64,000 bases of DNA from Salegentibacter sp. Hel_I_6 (GTDB lineage Bacteria > Bacteroidota > Bacteroidia > Flavobacteriales > Flavobacteriaceae): contig NZ_JQNQ01000001.1 in the NCBI RefSeq assembly GCF_000745315.1, forward strand, positions 682,001-746,000, given 5' to 3'. The stretch's first letter is position 1. Each line of letters opens with the position of its first letter. Shown here one piece after another: positions 35,580-43,491 of the stretch. The notes below the pieces were generated by a model. The model ran no database searches, was not told where the DNA came from, and saw only the letters and a program-made list of their open reading frames with translations. The position numbers and the translations under genes were made by a program.

Positions 35580-35867
35580 ATGATAAGTAAAACCAGGGCG
35601 ATCTTATATTTTTACCGTCAATTTATTTTGGGGTCTATTTTGTTGAATTTCTTTTTCTTGTTTTTAGGAAATCCTGTAGTATTTATCGTGATGTTCAAAC
35701 TATTTCTTGGCATCCTGATATTCTATTTATATAAAACTTCCTATAAACACCAGCTTTACTTTTACCAAAATCTTTCGCTAAGCAGCACAAGGCTTTTTGT
35801 CTTCGCCTTCCTCCTGGATTTAATTTTCATCCTAATTTCCGGCGGAATTTATCCTATGATAGTATGA
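35580..35867 (+). CDS. Small three-helix membrane protein linked to an ABC ATPase
   Basis: 95 residues with three hydrophobic helices (about 12-32, 33-52 and 70-92) and few charges. Its stop overlaps the start of the ABC ATPase gene by 4 bp, so the two are translationally coupled. It could be a minimal membrane partner of that ATPase. I recognise no family. Confidence 0.7.
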   Translation: MISKTRAILYFYRQFILGSILLNFFFLFLGNPVVFIVMFKLFLGILIFYLYKTSYKHQLYFYQNLSLSSTRLFVFAFLLDLIFILISGGIYPMIV

Positions 35868-36523
35868 TTTTCGAAATTGATAATGTTGAGCTTTATTTTG
35901 CTGAAAAGCAAATCCTAAACGGGGTTTACTTGAAAGCAGAAACAGGAAAAATAATCGGAATACTCGGAGCCAATGGTTCTGGAAAAAGTAGTTTACTCAA
36001 TATTTCCTTCGGAAGTCTTCAACCCAGGCACAAATTGATTAGAATTGACAAGAAACCTTACCTGAAACCACTTTTTAAATACGGTATAGTAACATATTTA
36101 CCTCAGCAAAATTTTATTCCACCAAAAATGAAGCTTGAAACCTGTTTTCAACTTTTTAAGGTAGAGCTAAGAGACTTTCTACACGACTTCCCTGAGTTTA
36201 TAGCTTACAAGAGAACCAAAATGCGGGAACTTTCAGGTGGGCAAAGGCGTGTTACAGAAATTTACATTGCTTTAAATAGCAAAACCAAACTCATACTTCT
36301 AGACGAACCATTTTCTCATCTTTCGCCGCTGTATATTGAAAAAATTAAAGGTATACTTCAGAATAAAAAGAAAGAAAAAGCCATTATAATTACCGATCAT
36401 ATGTATCGGCATATTTTGAACTCTAGCGATGAGATTTACCTGCTAAAGAATGGGAGTACTAAGTTGATAGATAAAGTTAGCGAATTAGAAGATTACAAAT
36501 ATCTAAGAGCCGGCACCCTGTAA
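35864..36523 (+). CDS. ABC transporter ATP-binding protein (orphan)
   Basis: 219-residue ABC ATPase with all motifs intact: Walker A GANGSGKSS, Q-loop YLPQQNF, signature LSGGQRR, Walker B LILLDEPFSHLS and H-loop TDHMYR. No canonical permease gene is adjacent; the only neighbour is the 95-residue three-helix protein that overlaps it by 4 bp. Substrate and direction are unknown. Confidence 0.85.
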   Translation: MIFEIDNVELYFAEKQILNGVYLKAETGKIIGILGANGSGKSSLLNISFGSLQPRHKLIRIDKKPYLKPLFKYGIVTYLPQQNFIPPKMKLETCFQLFKVELRDFLHDFPEFIAYKRTKMRELSGGQRRVTEIYIALNSKTKLILLDEPFSHLSPLYIEKIKGILQNKKKEKAIIITDHMYRHILNSSDEIYLLKNGSTKLIDKVSELEDYKYLRAGTL

Positions 36524-36529
36524 AAAAGC

Positions 36530-37708
36530 TTAGTATTCAAACTCCCCAAATTCACTTTTTATAGTAAGTTTCTTTTCTTCTGAAGCTTCTACCCTACCAA
36601 CTATCTGTGCATCAACATTAAAAGATTTTGAAATAGCGATAATCTCTTCGGCAATTTGAGGATTTACATAAAGTTCCATACGGTGGCCCATATTAAAAAC
36701 CTGGTACATTTCTTTCCAGTCGGTTTTACTTTCTTGCTGAATAAGTTTGAAAAGGGGCGGCACTTCAAACATATTATCTTTTACAATATGCAAATTATCT
36801 ATAAAGTGAAGAATTTTGGTTTGGGCACCTCCACTGCAATGCACCATCCCATTAATTTCCTTATTGCTGAATTTAGAAAGTATCTTCTTAATAATAGGGG
36901 CGTAAGTTCGGGTTGGAGAAAGTACTAATTTCCCGGCATCTATAGGTGAATTTTCAACCTTATCGGTTAAAGATTTAGTTCCGGAATAGATCAAGTCTTC
37001 AGGAATATCATTATCAAAGCTTTCGGGATATTTTTCGGCTAAGATCTTAGAAAAAACATCGTGTCGCGCAGAGGTAAGTCCGTTACTTCCCATTCCGCCA
37101 TTATATTCATTTTCGTAGGATGCCTGCCCCGAAGAAGATAAACCAACAATCACATTTCCCGGTTTAATATTAGCATTATCAATCACTTCAGACTTCTTCA
37201 TCCTGGCGGTTACGGTAGAATCTACAATAATAGTTCTCACCAAATCACCAACATCGGCAGTTTCGCCACCGGTTGAATGAATTTCTACGCCAAAGTCTTT
37301 TAATTCAGCAATCAACTCTTCAGTTCCATTGATTATTGCTGAAATCACCTCACCAGGAATTTTATTTTTATTCCTGCCAATCGTAGAAGAAAGCATAATA
37401 TTATCTATAGCGCCTACGCAAAGCAAATCGTCTATATTCATTATAAGTGCATCTTGCGCAATACCTTTCCAAACCGAAATATCTCCGGTTTCTTTCCAAT
37501 ACATATAGGCCAGGGAAGATTTTGTTCCTGCACCATCGGCGTGCATAATTAAGCAATAATCTGCATCTCCGGTAAGATAATCAGGCACAATTTTGCAAAA
37601 TGCTTTTGGGAATAATCCTTTATCTACATTTTTAATGGCATTGTGCACATCTTCTTTTCCTGCTGAAACTCCGCGCTGGGCATATCTCTTACTTACTTCC
37701 TGACTCAT
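36530..37708 (-). CDS. purM: Phosphoribosylformylglycinamidine cyclo-ligase (AIR synthase)
   Basis: Purine synthesis step forming 5-aminoimidazole ribotide. 392 residues, the longer form common in Bacteroidota. Features are YAQRGVSAGKEDVHNAI, DGAGTKSSLAY, AQDALIMNIDDLLCVGA, STGGETADVGD and the late GMVHCSGGAQTKILHF. The overall fold is the PurM/PurL type. Its 3' end converges with the small ABC gene; repeat copy 3 is upstream. Confidence 0.92.
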   Translation of the reverse strand: MSQEVSKRYAQRGVSAGKEDVHNAIKNVDKGLFPKAFCKIVPDYLTGDADYCLIMHADGAGTKSSLAYMYWKETGDISVWKGIAQDALIMNIDDLLCVGAIDNIMLSSTIGRNKNKIPGEVISAIINGTEELIAELKDFGVEIHSTGGETADVGDLVRTIIVDSTVTARMKKSEVIDNANIKPGNVIVGLSSSGQASYENEYNGGMGSNGLTSARHDVFSKILAEKYPESFDNDIPEDLIYSGTKSLTDKVENSPIDAGKLVLSPTRTYAPIIKKILSKFSNKEINGMVHCSGGAQTKILHFIDNLHIVKDNMFEVPPLFKLIQQESKTDWKEMYQVFNMGHRMELYVNPQIAEEIIAISKSFNVDAQIVGRVEASEEKKLTIKSEFGEFEY

Positions 37709-37770
37709 AATTATTGGATTGAAATCCCAAAGATAAACAGATTAGATTAGTCACTGAAGTATTATAAAGT

Positions 37771-37805
37771 AAAAAAAGCGATAGCAAATAATCACCATCG
37801 CTTTT
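37771..37805 (-). terminator. Terminator at the end of the csg machinery operon
   Basis: On the minus strand AAAAGCGAT and ATCGCTTTT pair around a 14-nt loop, followed by TTTTTTT. It lies about 120 bases past the stop of the propeller lipoprotein gene. Confidence 0.85.
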
Positions 37806-37832
37806 CAGCTTAAATTATAATAACAAATCTTT

Positions 37833-37923
37833 ACTCAATAATCGAGATTAAATACTCCCATATTTGTCTCAAAATAAATTTATCTTTTCCAATAATAATC
37901 TTTCGAGAGCTTGCTCCGAAGTT
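37833..37923 (-). repeat. Dispersed palindromic intergenic element, copy 3
   Basis: On the minus strand: AACTTCGGAGCAAGCTCTCG (a diverged version of the copy 1 hairpin, 17 of 23 bases shared over the block), then about 50 bases, then ATCTCGATTATTGAGTAAA. Order and spacing equal those of copy 1. Confidence 0.65.
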
Positions 37924-37925
37924 GT

Positions 37926-39419
37926 TTACTCCCAATCTGGCATAAATGCATTTTCGTATAATAAGGTTCTATTTTCATCGGCACTTCCAGGGTTTATTTC
38001 TACGGTAAATATATTATTCTGAGAAATACCGTCGTTAGAAGTATTTACAAAAATAACTTCAGCTTCGTTTGGAGAAAACCTGGGGTCAAGATCGTTTGTT
38101 CCATCAGGTTTGTTATCACTAATACTTAAAGCTTCCTGAGTATTTATATTGTAGACGAACAATTGCGAATTAAGCTGGCGATAATCTTCGCTTTCAAACC
38201 CAGAAACATCTCTAGTATACAAAACCATATTATTATTAACAGAGAGGTTTAAGCCGCCAAGCGCACCCTCTATATTTGAAACAATCGTAGTTGTTTTCTG
38301 CCCTTCATTGTTTATTAAATAAATGGAAGCATTGTATCCATTAGCATCGTTTACCAATAGGGCCATCCTGGAATTATCATTACTCACATCTACTTCTGTA
38401 ATAAACCTGCCATTAGGTTCACTATAAATTTGCGTTGTACCATCACCCGTTGCATTTACTCTGTAAAGCTTACTAAAATTCGGGTAAATAAGACTAGCAC
38501 CATCATTGGCCCAGGAAAAATCAATTTTATCTAAATTGAAACCGTTCACAGGTATATTACTTGTAATTTGTTTTTGGCCCGAGCCATCTAAATTCATCGT
38601 AAAAAGATGAGTTTGACTTCCAATAGTTCTTAAAAATGCAATTTTATCGGTACGATGGTTTTTCCTTGGTCTAAAGCTGTTTTGACTAGCCGAAGTTAAT
38701 TGGTATTCATTTTCATTAAGATCTCTAGAAAAAATTACATTATTTCCATTTACTTTTCTCACGTAAGCAATTCTACTTTTAGGAAATTCCAGGGTATTAA
38801 AGGTGCCAACCTCACTTAAAACATCTTCATTAACACTATCGCTAACCCTTACCTGCCAAAAGTATTTATAGCCATAATTTAAATCTTCTACCGTAAAAGT
38901 TGTATCAGTTATGTTAGCGTAAGTTTGTACGTTGCTATTACGATCGTTTCTTATTTCCAATTGATAAGTCAATTCATCGTCATCCACATTTTCGGATGCC
39001 CAGGCAAAAGTTACTGTCCGTGGCAGTCCTTCAGCATTATTTTCAGGAGAAACTAACTGTGGAGCTTTAGGAGCGAGGTTGTTAGCGGTCTCGGGTTTCA
39101 TTTCAAAAACAATATTTACCTCACCATCAGGAATTACCTCTACACCTTGAAATTGAGTTAATAAACTATCTTTTCGAGCCTGCACAGAGTACTCCTGAAC
39201 CGGTATGTTTCTTAAAGTAAATTCCCCGTTTTCATCAGTAAAAACTGTTGAACTGGCAGGATTTGTTGAAATTCTAACATTCTCTATAGGTTCAAAATTT
39301 CCTTCTGTAACAACTGTTCCGGTTATGGTACCTATTTGCACATTATCTATAGTTTCTTCACTACAACCAGAAATAAGTATCGCAAAAAAAAGAGGGAATA
39401 TAAATTTTATACTTTTCAT
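37926..39419 (-). CDS. Lipoprotein with regulatory, Fn3-like and TolB-type propeller domains (csg operon)
   Basis: 497 residues. Lipobox ISGC at residues 16-19, then a carboxypeptidase-regulatory-like beta sandwich (about 28-110: GTVVTEGNFEPIENVRIS), a fibronectin-III-like domain (about 118-210, with TFAWASENVDDDELTYQLEI) and a C-terminal WD40/TolB-like propeller (about 215-497: LTSASQNSFRPRKNHRTDKIAF, LFTMNLDGSGQKQIT, DPRFSPNEAEVIF). It follows csgG by 4 bases and ends the machinery operon. A surface or periplasmic accessory to curli assembly is likely by position; no such role is established. Confidence 0.8.
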   Translation of the reverse strand: MKSIKFIFPLFFAILISGCSEETIDNVQIGTITGTVVTEGNFEPIENVRISTNPASSTVFTDENGEFTLRNIPVQEYSVQARKDSLLTQFQGVEVIPDGEVNIVFEMKPETANNLAPKAPQLVSPENNAEGLPRTVTFAWASENVDDDELTYQLEIRNDRNSNVQTYANITDTTFTVEDLNYGYKYFWQVRVSDSVNEDVLSEVGTFNTLEFPKSRIAYVRKVNGNNVIFSRDLNENEYQLTSASQNSFRPRKNHRTDKIAFLRTIGSQTHLFTMNLDGSGQKQITSNIPVNGFNLDKIDFSWANDGASLIYPNFSKLYRVNATGDGTTQIYSEPNGRFITEVDVSNDNSRMALLVNDANGYNASIYLINNEGQKTTTIVSNIEGALGGLNLSVNNNMVLYTRDVSGFESEDYRQLNSQLFVYNINTQEALSISDNKPDGTNDLDPRFSPNEAEVIFVNTSNDGISQNNIFTVEINPGSADENRTLLYENAFMPDWE

Positions 39420-39423
39420 AATT

Positions 39424-40809
39424 TTAATTGTTGTTATTTGAGTTTCCTAAATAGAAATTTACACCTATCCCGAAATTAAAATAATGGTCATCCCGGGTGC
39501 CATTAATGGTGTAATCCAACTCGTCGCTAAGTGTTATATTGTGCGTTGCGAAAGCTTTTATACCCAGATTGTCTTTTATTAGATATTCCATACCCAATCC
39601 ATAATGTAGTTTGAAAAAATTATTTTTTGATTCCTGGATATCACTTTCAGATAATCTTGTAAGAAAACCGGCTCCAGCCTGTGCAAAAGGCGTTAATTTA
39701 TCACTTGGCAATAATGTATAATTAAGTCCGGCATCCAGGCCAGCAAATGTTTCTGTAAAAGCCACTCCACTATTTAATTCAAAAATACTACCACTTAATT
39801 GCAATGCAAGGGAACGATAAATATCTCTTTTATAATCTAAGGTTAATTGTGGTGCTAAATTATTATTTGAATAATCGGCGCTTAAAAGTGAACCACCCAA
39901 ACTTACTCCTATCGCACTATTGTACTTCCTTTCAATATACTTTCTATTATATAATCCTGAGAGTTCTTCTTCATCTTTATCTTCTCTATAATCTGAAATT
40001 AAACTATCAGAGAGGACTTCCCCCTCTTTGGGTAGCCAAATCTTATCTTCTATTCCTTCTATCACCAGCCCTTCTACGGCTTTTTCAATAGCTTCTTTTA
40101 CCGCGATTTGTACCGGTTCATTCCTGGTAAATCCTGTTTCAGCTTCCAATAGTCTTTGGAAACTTACATATTTAAACAAACTAGCGTCCAGTGCTTGAGA
40201 TAGAATTGTTTTGGATATATATATATTTTTTAGGATTTTACCACTGGAAGTAGAAATTGCCCTTAAATAGATAGTCACCCTATCTTGTCTATATTGCGTT
40301 GAAGCTCCAACTCCAAGGTACCGCGCGCCTAAACCACCGGTCATTATATTGGTATCGTAAGAAACAATTCCTCCCTCCAATAGAATTCCAGCATACAATA
40401 ACGGTGGGAGCTGTGGTTCGTTACTATTTCCTCCCTGGTATTCCTGACGGGTAGATCTAATAATATTCCTCTCGTTTAATAGGTTACCTATATTTTCCCG
40501 CTCAATAGCGGTAAACCATCCAGAATCTTCCAGCGCCTTTATTAGAATTGAGGTCGCTCCCTGGGTAACTGCTGTACTAAAAGTACTTCCCACATCAGAG
40601 GGTTTATATTGCCCTGTAAGATCCCTGAAGTTATAAACTCCTACGACAACCTTTTCTTCAGGCGTAGGTAATTTTCTTAGACGTTTGGTTGTTTCAGATA
40701 TTTCTCCGCTTTTTGGTGCTTCAAAATCTACAGGTTGACTTAAATATGATCCGCAAGAACTTAGTATTGATATTAAACCAATAAGGAATGAGCTTTTATA
40801 AAAATTCAT
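39424..40809 (-). CDS. csgG: Curli secretion pore CsgG with extra C-terminal barrel-like domain
   Basis: Outer-membrane lipoprotein that forms the curlin secretion channel. Lipobox SSCG; residues about 45-285 align with E. coli CsgG (VGVYNFRDLTGQ, FSTAVTQGATSILIKAL, NLLNERNIIR, GGLGARYLGVGASTQYR, SFQRLLEAETGFTRNEPV). The constriction loop reads KPSDVGSTFSTAV: E. coli Tyr51 and Asn55 are replaced, Phe56 is kept. About 180 further residues (from YIERKYNSAIGVSLGG to the end) look like an outer-membrane beta-barrel (OmpA-like strands), absent from the 277-residue E. coli protein. It lies between csgF and the propeller lipoprotein. Confidence 0.95.
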   Translation of the reverse strand: MNFYKSSFLIGLISILSSCGSYLSQPVDFEAPKSGEISETTKRLRKLPTPEEKVVVGVYNFRDLTGQYKPSDVGSTFSTAVTQGATSILIKALEDSGWFTAIERENIGNLLNERNIIRSTRQEYQGGNSNEPQLPPLLYAGILLEGGIVSYDTNIMTGGLGARYLGVGASTQYRQDRVTIYLRAISTSSGKILKNIYISKTILSQALDASLFKYVSFQRLLEAETGFTRNEPVQIAVKEAIEKAVEGLVIEGIEDKIWLPKEGEVLSDSLISDYREDKDEEELSGLYNRKYIERKYNSAIGVSLGGSLLSADYSNNNLAPQLTLDYKRDIYRSLALQLSGSIFELNSGVAFTETFAGLDAGLNYTLLPSDKLTPFAQAGAGFLTRLSESDIQESKNNFFKLHYGLGMEYLIKDNLGIKAFATHNITLSDELDYTINGTRDDHYFNFGIGVNFYLGNSNNNN

Positions 40810-40815
40810 AGTGTA

Positions 40816-41223
40816 TTAATTGGGAATTATTACCTGGGTTTGTTCTCCGGTCTCAGTGTCTAAGATATTAATCACCAAACCTTCATTTGATGGATAAATA
40901 TCTACCGCCAAACTTCCAAAAGAATACGTTCCTTCTTCAAGTGCTCCCTGGCCAAATTGATCGGTAAACAGTCTCCTGGTAACCTGTCCTAATAATTGTG
41001 AATTTAAACTGGAAGTGAATCTCTCCAATTCCGATTGTTGTTGTCTTCCTGAAGTCGCATTAGGATCTTTAAAACTATTCTGAGCCTCGGCAGAACTTAA
41101 TAGCCATTGGTAATTATAAGGATTTCCTCCAAATGCTGGATTAGTAGGCCTATACACCAAATCCTGTGCGCTAGAGGTATAAAAGCATCCTAAAATAAAG
41201 AATAATGTAAAAGTTAGTTTCAT
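40816..41223 (-). CDS. csgF: Curli assembly factor CsgF
   Basis: 135 residues, signal peptide ending at TSSAQ. The mature N-terminus has the CsgF motif NPAFGGNPYNYQWLLSSAEAQNSFKDP, which in E. coli inserts into the CsgG pore; the C-terminal region (VDIYPSNEGLVINILDTETGEQTQV) is the conserved head. It couples secretion to nucleation at the cell surface. csgG follows by 6 bases. Confidence 0.95.
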   Translation of the reverse strand: MKLTFTLFFILGCFYTSSAQDLVYRPTNPAFGGNPYNYQWLLSSAEAQNSFKDPNATSGRQQQSELERFTSSLNSQLLGQVTRRLFTDQFGQGALEEGTYSFGSLAVDIYPSNEGLVINILDTETGEQTQVIIPN

Positions 41224-41235
41224 TTATAAATTTGG

Positions 41236-41982
41236 TTAATATTGGGTAATTTGCTGTTTTTGCTTTCTTAATTCTTGAAAATATCTATTTACTCGCTGAA
41301 GAGCAATTCCAGCCATTTCTTCTAAGTAATCCAGTTTTGGGCGGGAGAAAAATTGAAAAATAATTTGATTTTCAATCTTTACCATAATCCGTGTAGTTCT
41401 TCCAAAACTTATCATTTCATCAATTTCAATAATTTTATTTTCAGGATTCTGACTTAGTTGATATTTTTGATAAAAGAAGTCATAAAAATCTTTTCCAGGT
41501 TTTGTTTTTGTACTTTCTGTTACTAAACCATAAAGTTGAATACCTTCATTCTCTTTCTTATAAGATAAGTTTTCCTTCTGGGTTGATTGAATTTGTGAAG
41601 AGGCTTTATATACCTTCCTCGCCGTACCAAGCAACTTATCGTCTTCATTATAGATAAGCAGTAAAATTATAGTTTGCATACGTGGATCTACCGAGACCGA
41701 AATAGAAGATAACTTATTAGTCTGGTAAGGATCTAGAGTGAAAAATCCCGATTGGGAATTTTTGGAAGAGTTATTGGTAAGTTGAGGATTAGAAGTTATT
41801 ACAGATAATTCATAACGCAATCCATAACTAACATTGGTTTTATTTTGTGCAATACCTGTAACCTCAAGAATATCGTTTTTATTATCGTTAGTGTTTATAA
41901 TTGCTTCTACCTCTGAATTGAAATTCTGGCTATAAAAAACAGCAGGCATATACAAGCATATTATGCAAACAAAAACTTTCAT
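41236..41982 (-). CDS. csgE: Curli periplasmic factor CsgE with N-terminal CsgC/CsgH-like domain
   Basis: 248 residues, nearly twice the 129 of E. coli CsgE. After a signal peptide (ending VFYSQ) residues about 22-125 form a beta-rich domain with LRYELSVI, SQSGFFTLDPYQTNKLSSISVSV, similar to the amyloid-inhibiting CsgC/CsgH fold; a charged linker follows; residues about 148-245 are CsgE proper (LYGLVTESTKTKPGKDFYDFF, IIFQFFSRP, LEEMAGIALQRVNRYF). CsgE caps CsgG and delivers curlins. It is 11 bases after the csgB-like gene and 12 before csgF. Confidence 0.9.
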   Translation of the reverse strand: MKVFVCIICLYMPAVFYSQNFNSEVEAIINTNDNKNDILEVTGIAQNKTNVSYGLRYELSVITSNPQLTNNSSKNSQSGFFTLDPYQTNKLSSISVSVDPRMQTIILLLIYNEDDKLLGTARKVYKASSQIQSTQKENLSYKKENEGIQLYGLVTESTKTKPGKDFYDFFYQKYQLSQNPENKIIEIDEMISFGRTTRIMVKIENQIIFQFFSRPKLDYLEEMAGIALQRVNRYFQELRKQKQQITQY

Positions 41983-41993
41983 AAAAACGAAGC

Positions 41994-42485
41994 TTAATTA
42001 AAATTTCTTACAATAATACTTCGAGAGTCCCCAGTCATGTTAAACTGAAGGTTATCGCCTATACTATTGGATCCAAATCTTTCAAAATGCAGGTTGTCCC
42101 CGGTTTGGTTCAGTTCCATTGAAGCACCGGTATTGGAATTGTACATTTGATCAAAAAAGTTATTATTATTACCGTTTTGGTTTATAGTGCTCTGATAATC
42201 GGCTACAAAAACATCCACACCTATATGATTAAAATTACCTTCCTGAGTATAGGAAACATTACTATTTTCAGATCTAATGTTAGCGGTAACATTGTTCCCC
42301 TCACCAACTTGTTGAATAAAAACTTTGTTTTCATTTAGTGAAGCAGCCCTACTATTACTTTCACGCTTCATATTTTCTGAAAACATTTCCATCTCCCACA
42401 AAGAAGAAGTAGGGATATTTTCAATTTGCGAAAAAGCACAGATTGAAAAAAATAAAAATAAAATATTTAATATAATTGTTTTCAT
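41994..42485 (-). CDS. csgB: CsgB-like minor curlin (nucleator)
   Basis: 163 residues, start at the ATG at 42485 (the frame extends to 42518 but there it overlaps the terminator hairpin). Signal peptide ending at CAFSQ, a non-repetitive region, then curlin-type repeats: VFIQQVGEGNN, SYTQEGNFNHIG, STINQNGNNN, ELNQTGDNLHF, and a final FNMTGDSRSIIVRNFN tail. It heads the csgB-csgE-csgF-csgG-lipoprotein operon, consistent with a nucleating minor subunit. The name rests on position and the divergent repeats. Confidence 0.8.
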   Translation of the reverse strand: MKTIILNILFLFFSICAFSQIENIPTSSLWEMEMFSENMKRESNSRAASLNENKVFIQQVGEGNNVTANIRSENSNVSYTQEGNFNHIGVDVFVADYQSTINQNGNNNNFFDQMYNSNTGASMELNQTGDNLHFERFGSNSIGDNLQFNMTGDSRSIIVRNFN

Positions 42486-42509
42486 TTTCTTTATAAAAAT
42501 ATTAAAAAA

Positions 42510-42541
42510 AAGCGGCATGTGTTCACATACCGCCTTTTTTA
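42510..42541 (-). terminator. Terminator between curlin and csgB-like gene
   Basis: Stem AAAAAAGGCGGTATGTG / CACATGCCGCTTTTTTT on the minus strand (one mismatch), 10 bases past the 42551 stop. It separates the abundant subunit transcript from the machinery operon. Confidence 0.85.
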
Positions 42542-42550
42542 TTTAAAAAT

Positions 42551-43453
42551 TTAATTTGCAATCATTCCACTACCATTTGTCTGAAATACTGTAGAAGTAT
42601 TTTGACCTCCGGTTTGGAATACATCGCTATCGTGGCTGTTCCCAATTTGAGTAACCACTGAATCATGACCCCAACCGTTTTGCTCTACCATACTTAAATG
42701 ATCCATACCTGATTGCATAACTAAGGAATTTTGACCTGCTCCTTTCTGAAGATCGTGAGCTTCGTTTCCAATTCCATATTGCATCTGCACAGAAATATGA
42801 TTGTTACCTTGTTGTTCTATTTTAGCATAGTTATCTTCACCCATTTGTACCTGTGCAGCTGTAGAGTTATTGGTGCCATTTCCAAACTGAGAAGCCTGAT
42901 AAATAAAAGCTCCGTTATTATCTCCAACCTGAACCTGGTAACCTTCATTAGAACCTCCGGCTCCAAAATGGTTTTGGTTTAATTGCCCAAAGTTACCAGA
43001 ACCTGACTGAATTTGTACTGCAAGGTTATCTCCCTGGTTTTGTACTATAACTCCCTGGTTACCATCTCCCATTTGCATTTGGGATGATGTATTTTCCCAA
43101 CCTCTCTGGAAAGTATTGGCACGGTTATTATCCCCGGTTTGTTCCTGGTAAGCATCATGATCTTCACCAGCCTGGTCGATACGCGCATCATTCATTGCTC
43201 CATCTTGAGTTGCAATAGCAGCATTTGATGTTCCAGCCTGAAGGATCACCGCTATATTAGCATCACCTTCCTGATCTATATCTGATGAATTACTTGTACC
43301 ATCTTGATCTATAGTAGCATCGTTATTCATTCCTACCTGGTTAACAACAGCGGAGTTTAAATCTCCATTCTGATCAACGTCACTTTCATTTGATTGAGCG
43401 AACATCGCTGCACTAAAGGTTAGTGCACCTAAACATAATATTACTTTCTTCAT
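42551..43453 (-). CDS. Curlin-repeat amyloid subunit 1
   Basis: 300 residues; signal peptide ending at AMFAQ, then about 12 curlin repeats of 22-24 residues with the S/A-x-V/I-x-Q-x-G-x-x-N-x-A pattern (e.g. AVVNQVGMNNDATIDQDG, ALFQTGGQ-like QTGGQNTSTVFQ). E. coli CsgA has five repeats in about 131 mature residues, so this is roughly double. It would be secreted by CsgG and polymerise as the fibre. It is second in a two-gene transcript with the curlin at 43492 (38-base gap). Confidence 0.9.
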   Translation of the reverse strand: MKKVILCLGALTFSAAMFAQSNESDVDQNGDLNSAVVNQVGMNNDATIDQDGTSNSSDIDQEGDANIAVILQAGTSNAAIATQDGAMNDARIDQAGEDHDAYQEQTGDNNRANTFQRGWENTSSQMQMGDGNQGVIVQNQGDNLAVQIQSGSGNFGQLNQNHFGAGGSNEGYQVQVGDNNGAFIYQASQFGNGTNNSTAAQVQMGEDNYAKIEQQGNNHISVQMQYGIGNEAHDLQKGAGQNSLVMQSGMDHLSMVEQNGWGHDSVVTQIGNSHDSDVFQTGGQNTSTVFQTNGSGMIAN

Positions 43454-43491
43454 AATTTTTATTTAAATTTTATAGTTAATTGCTTTAATTA

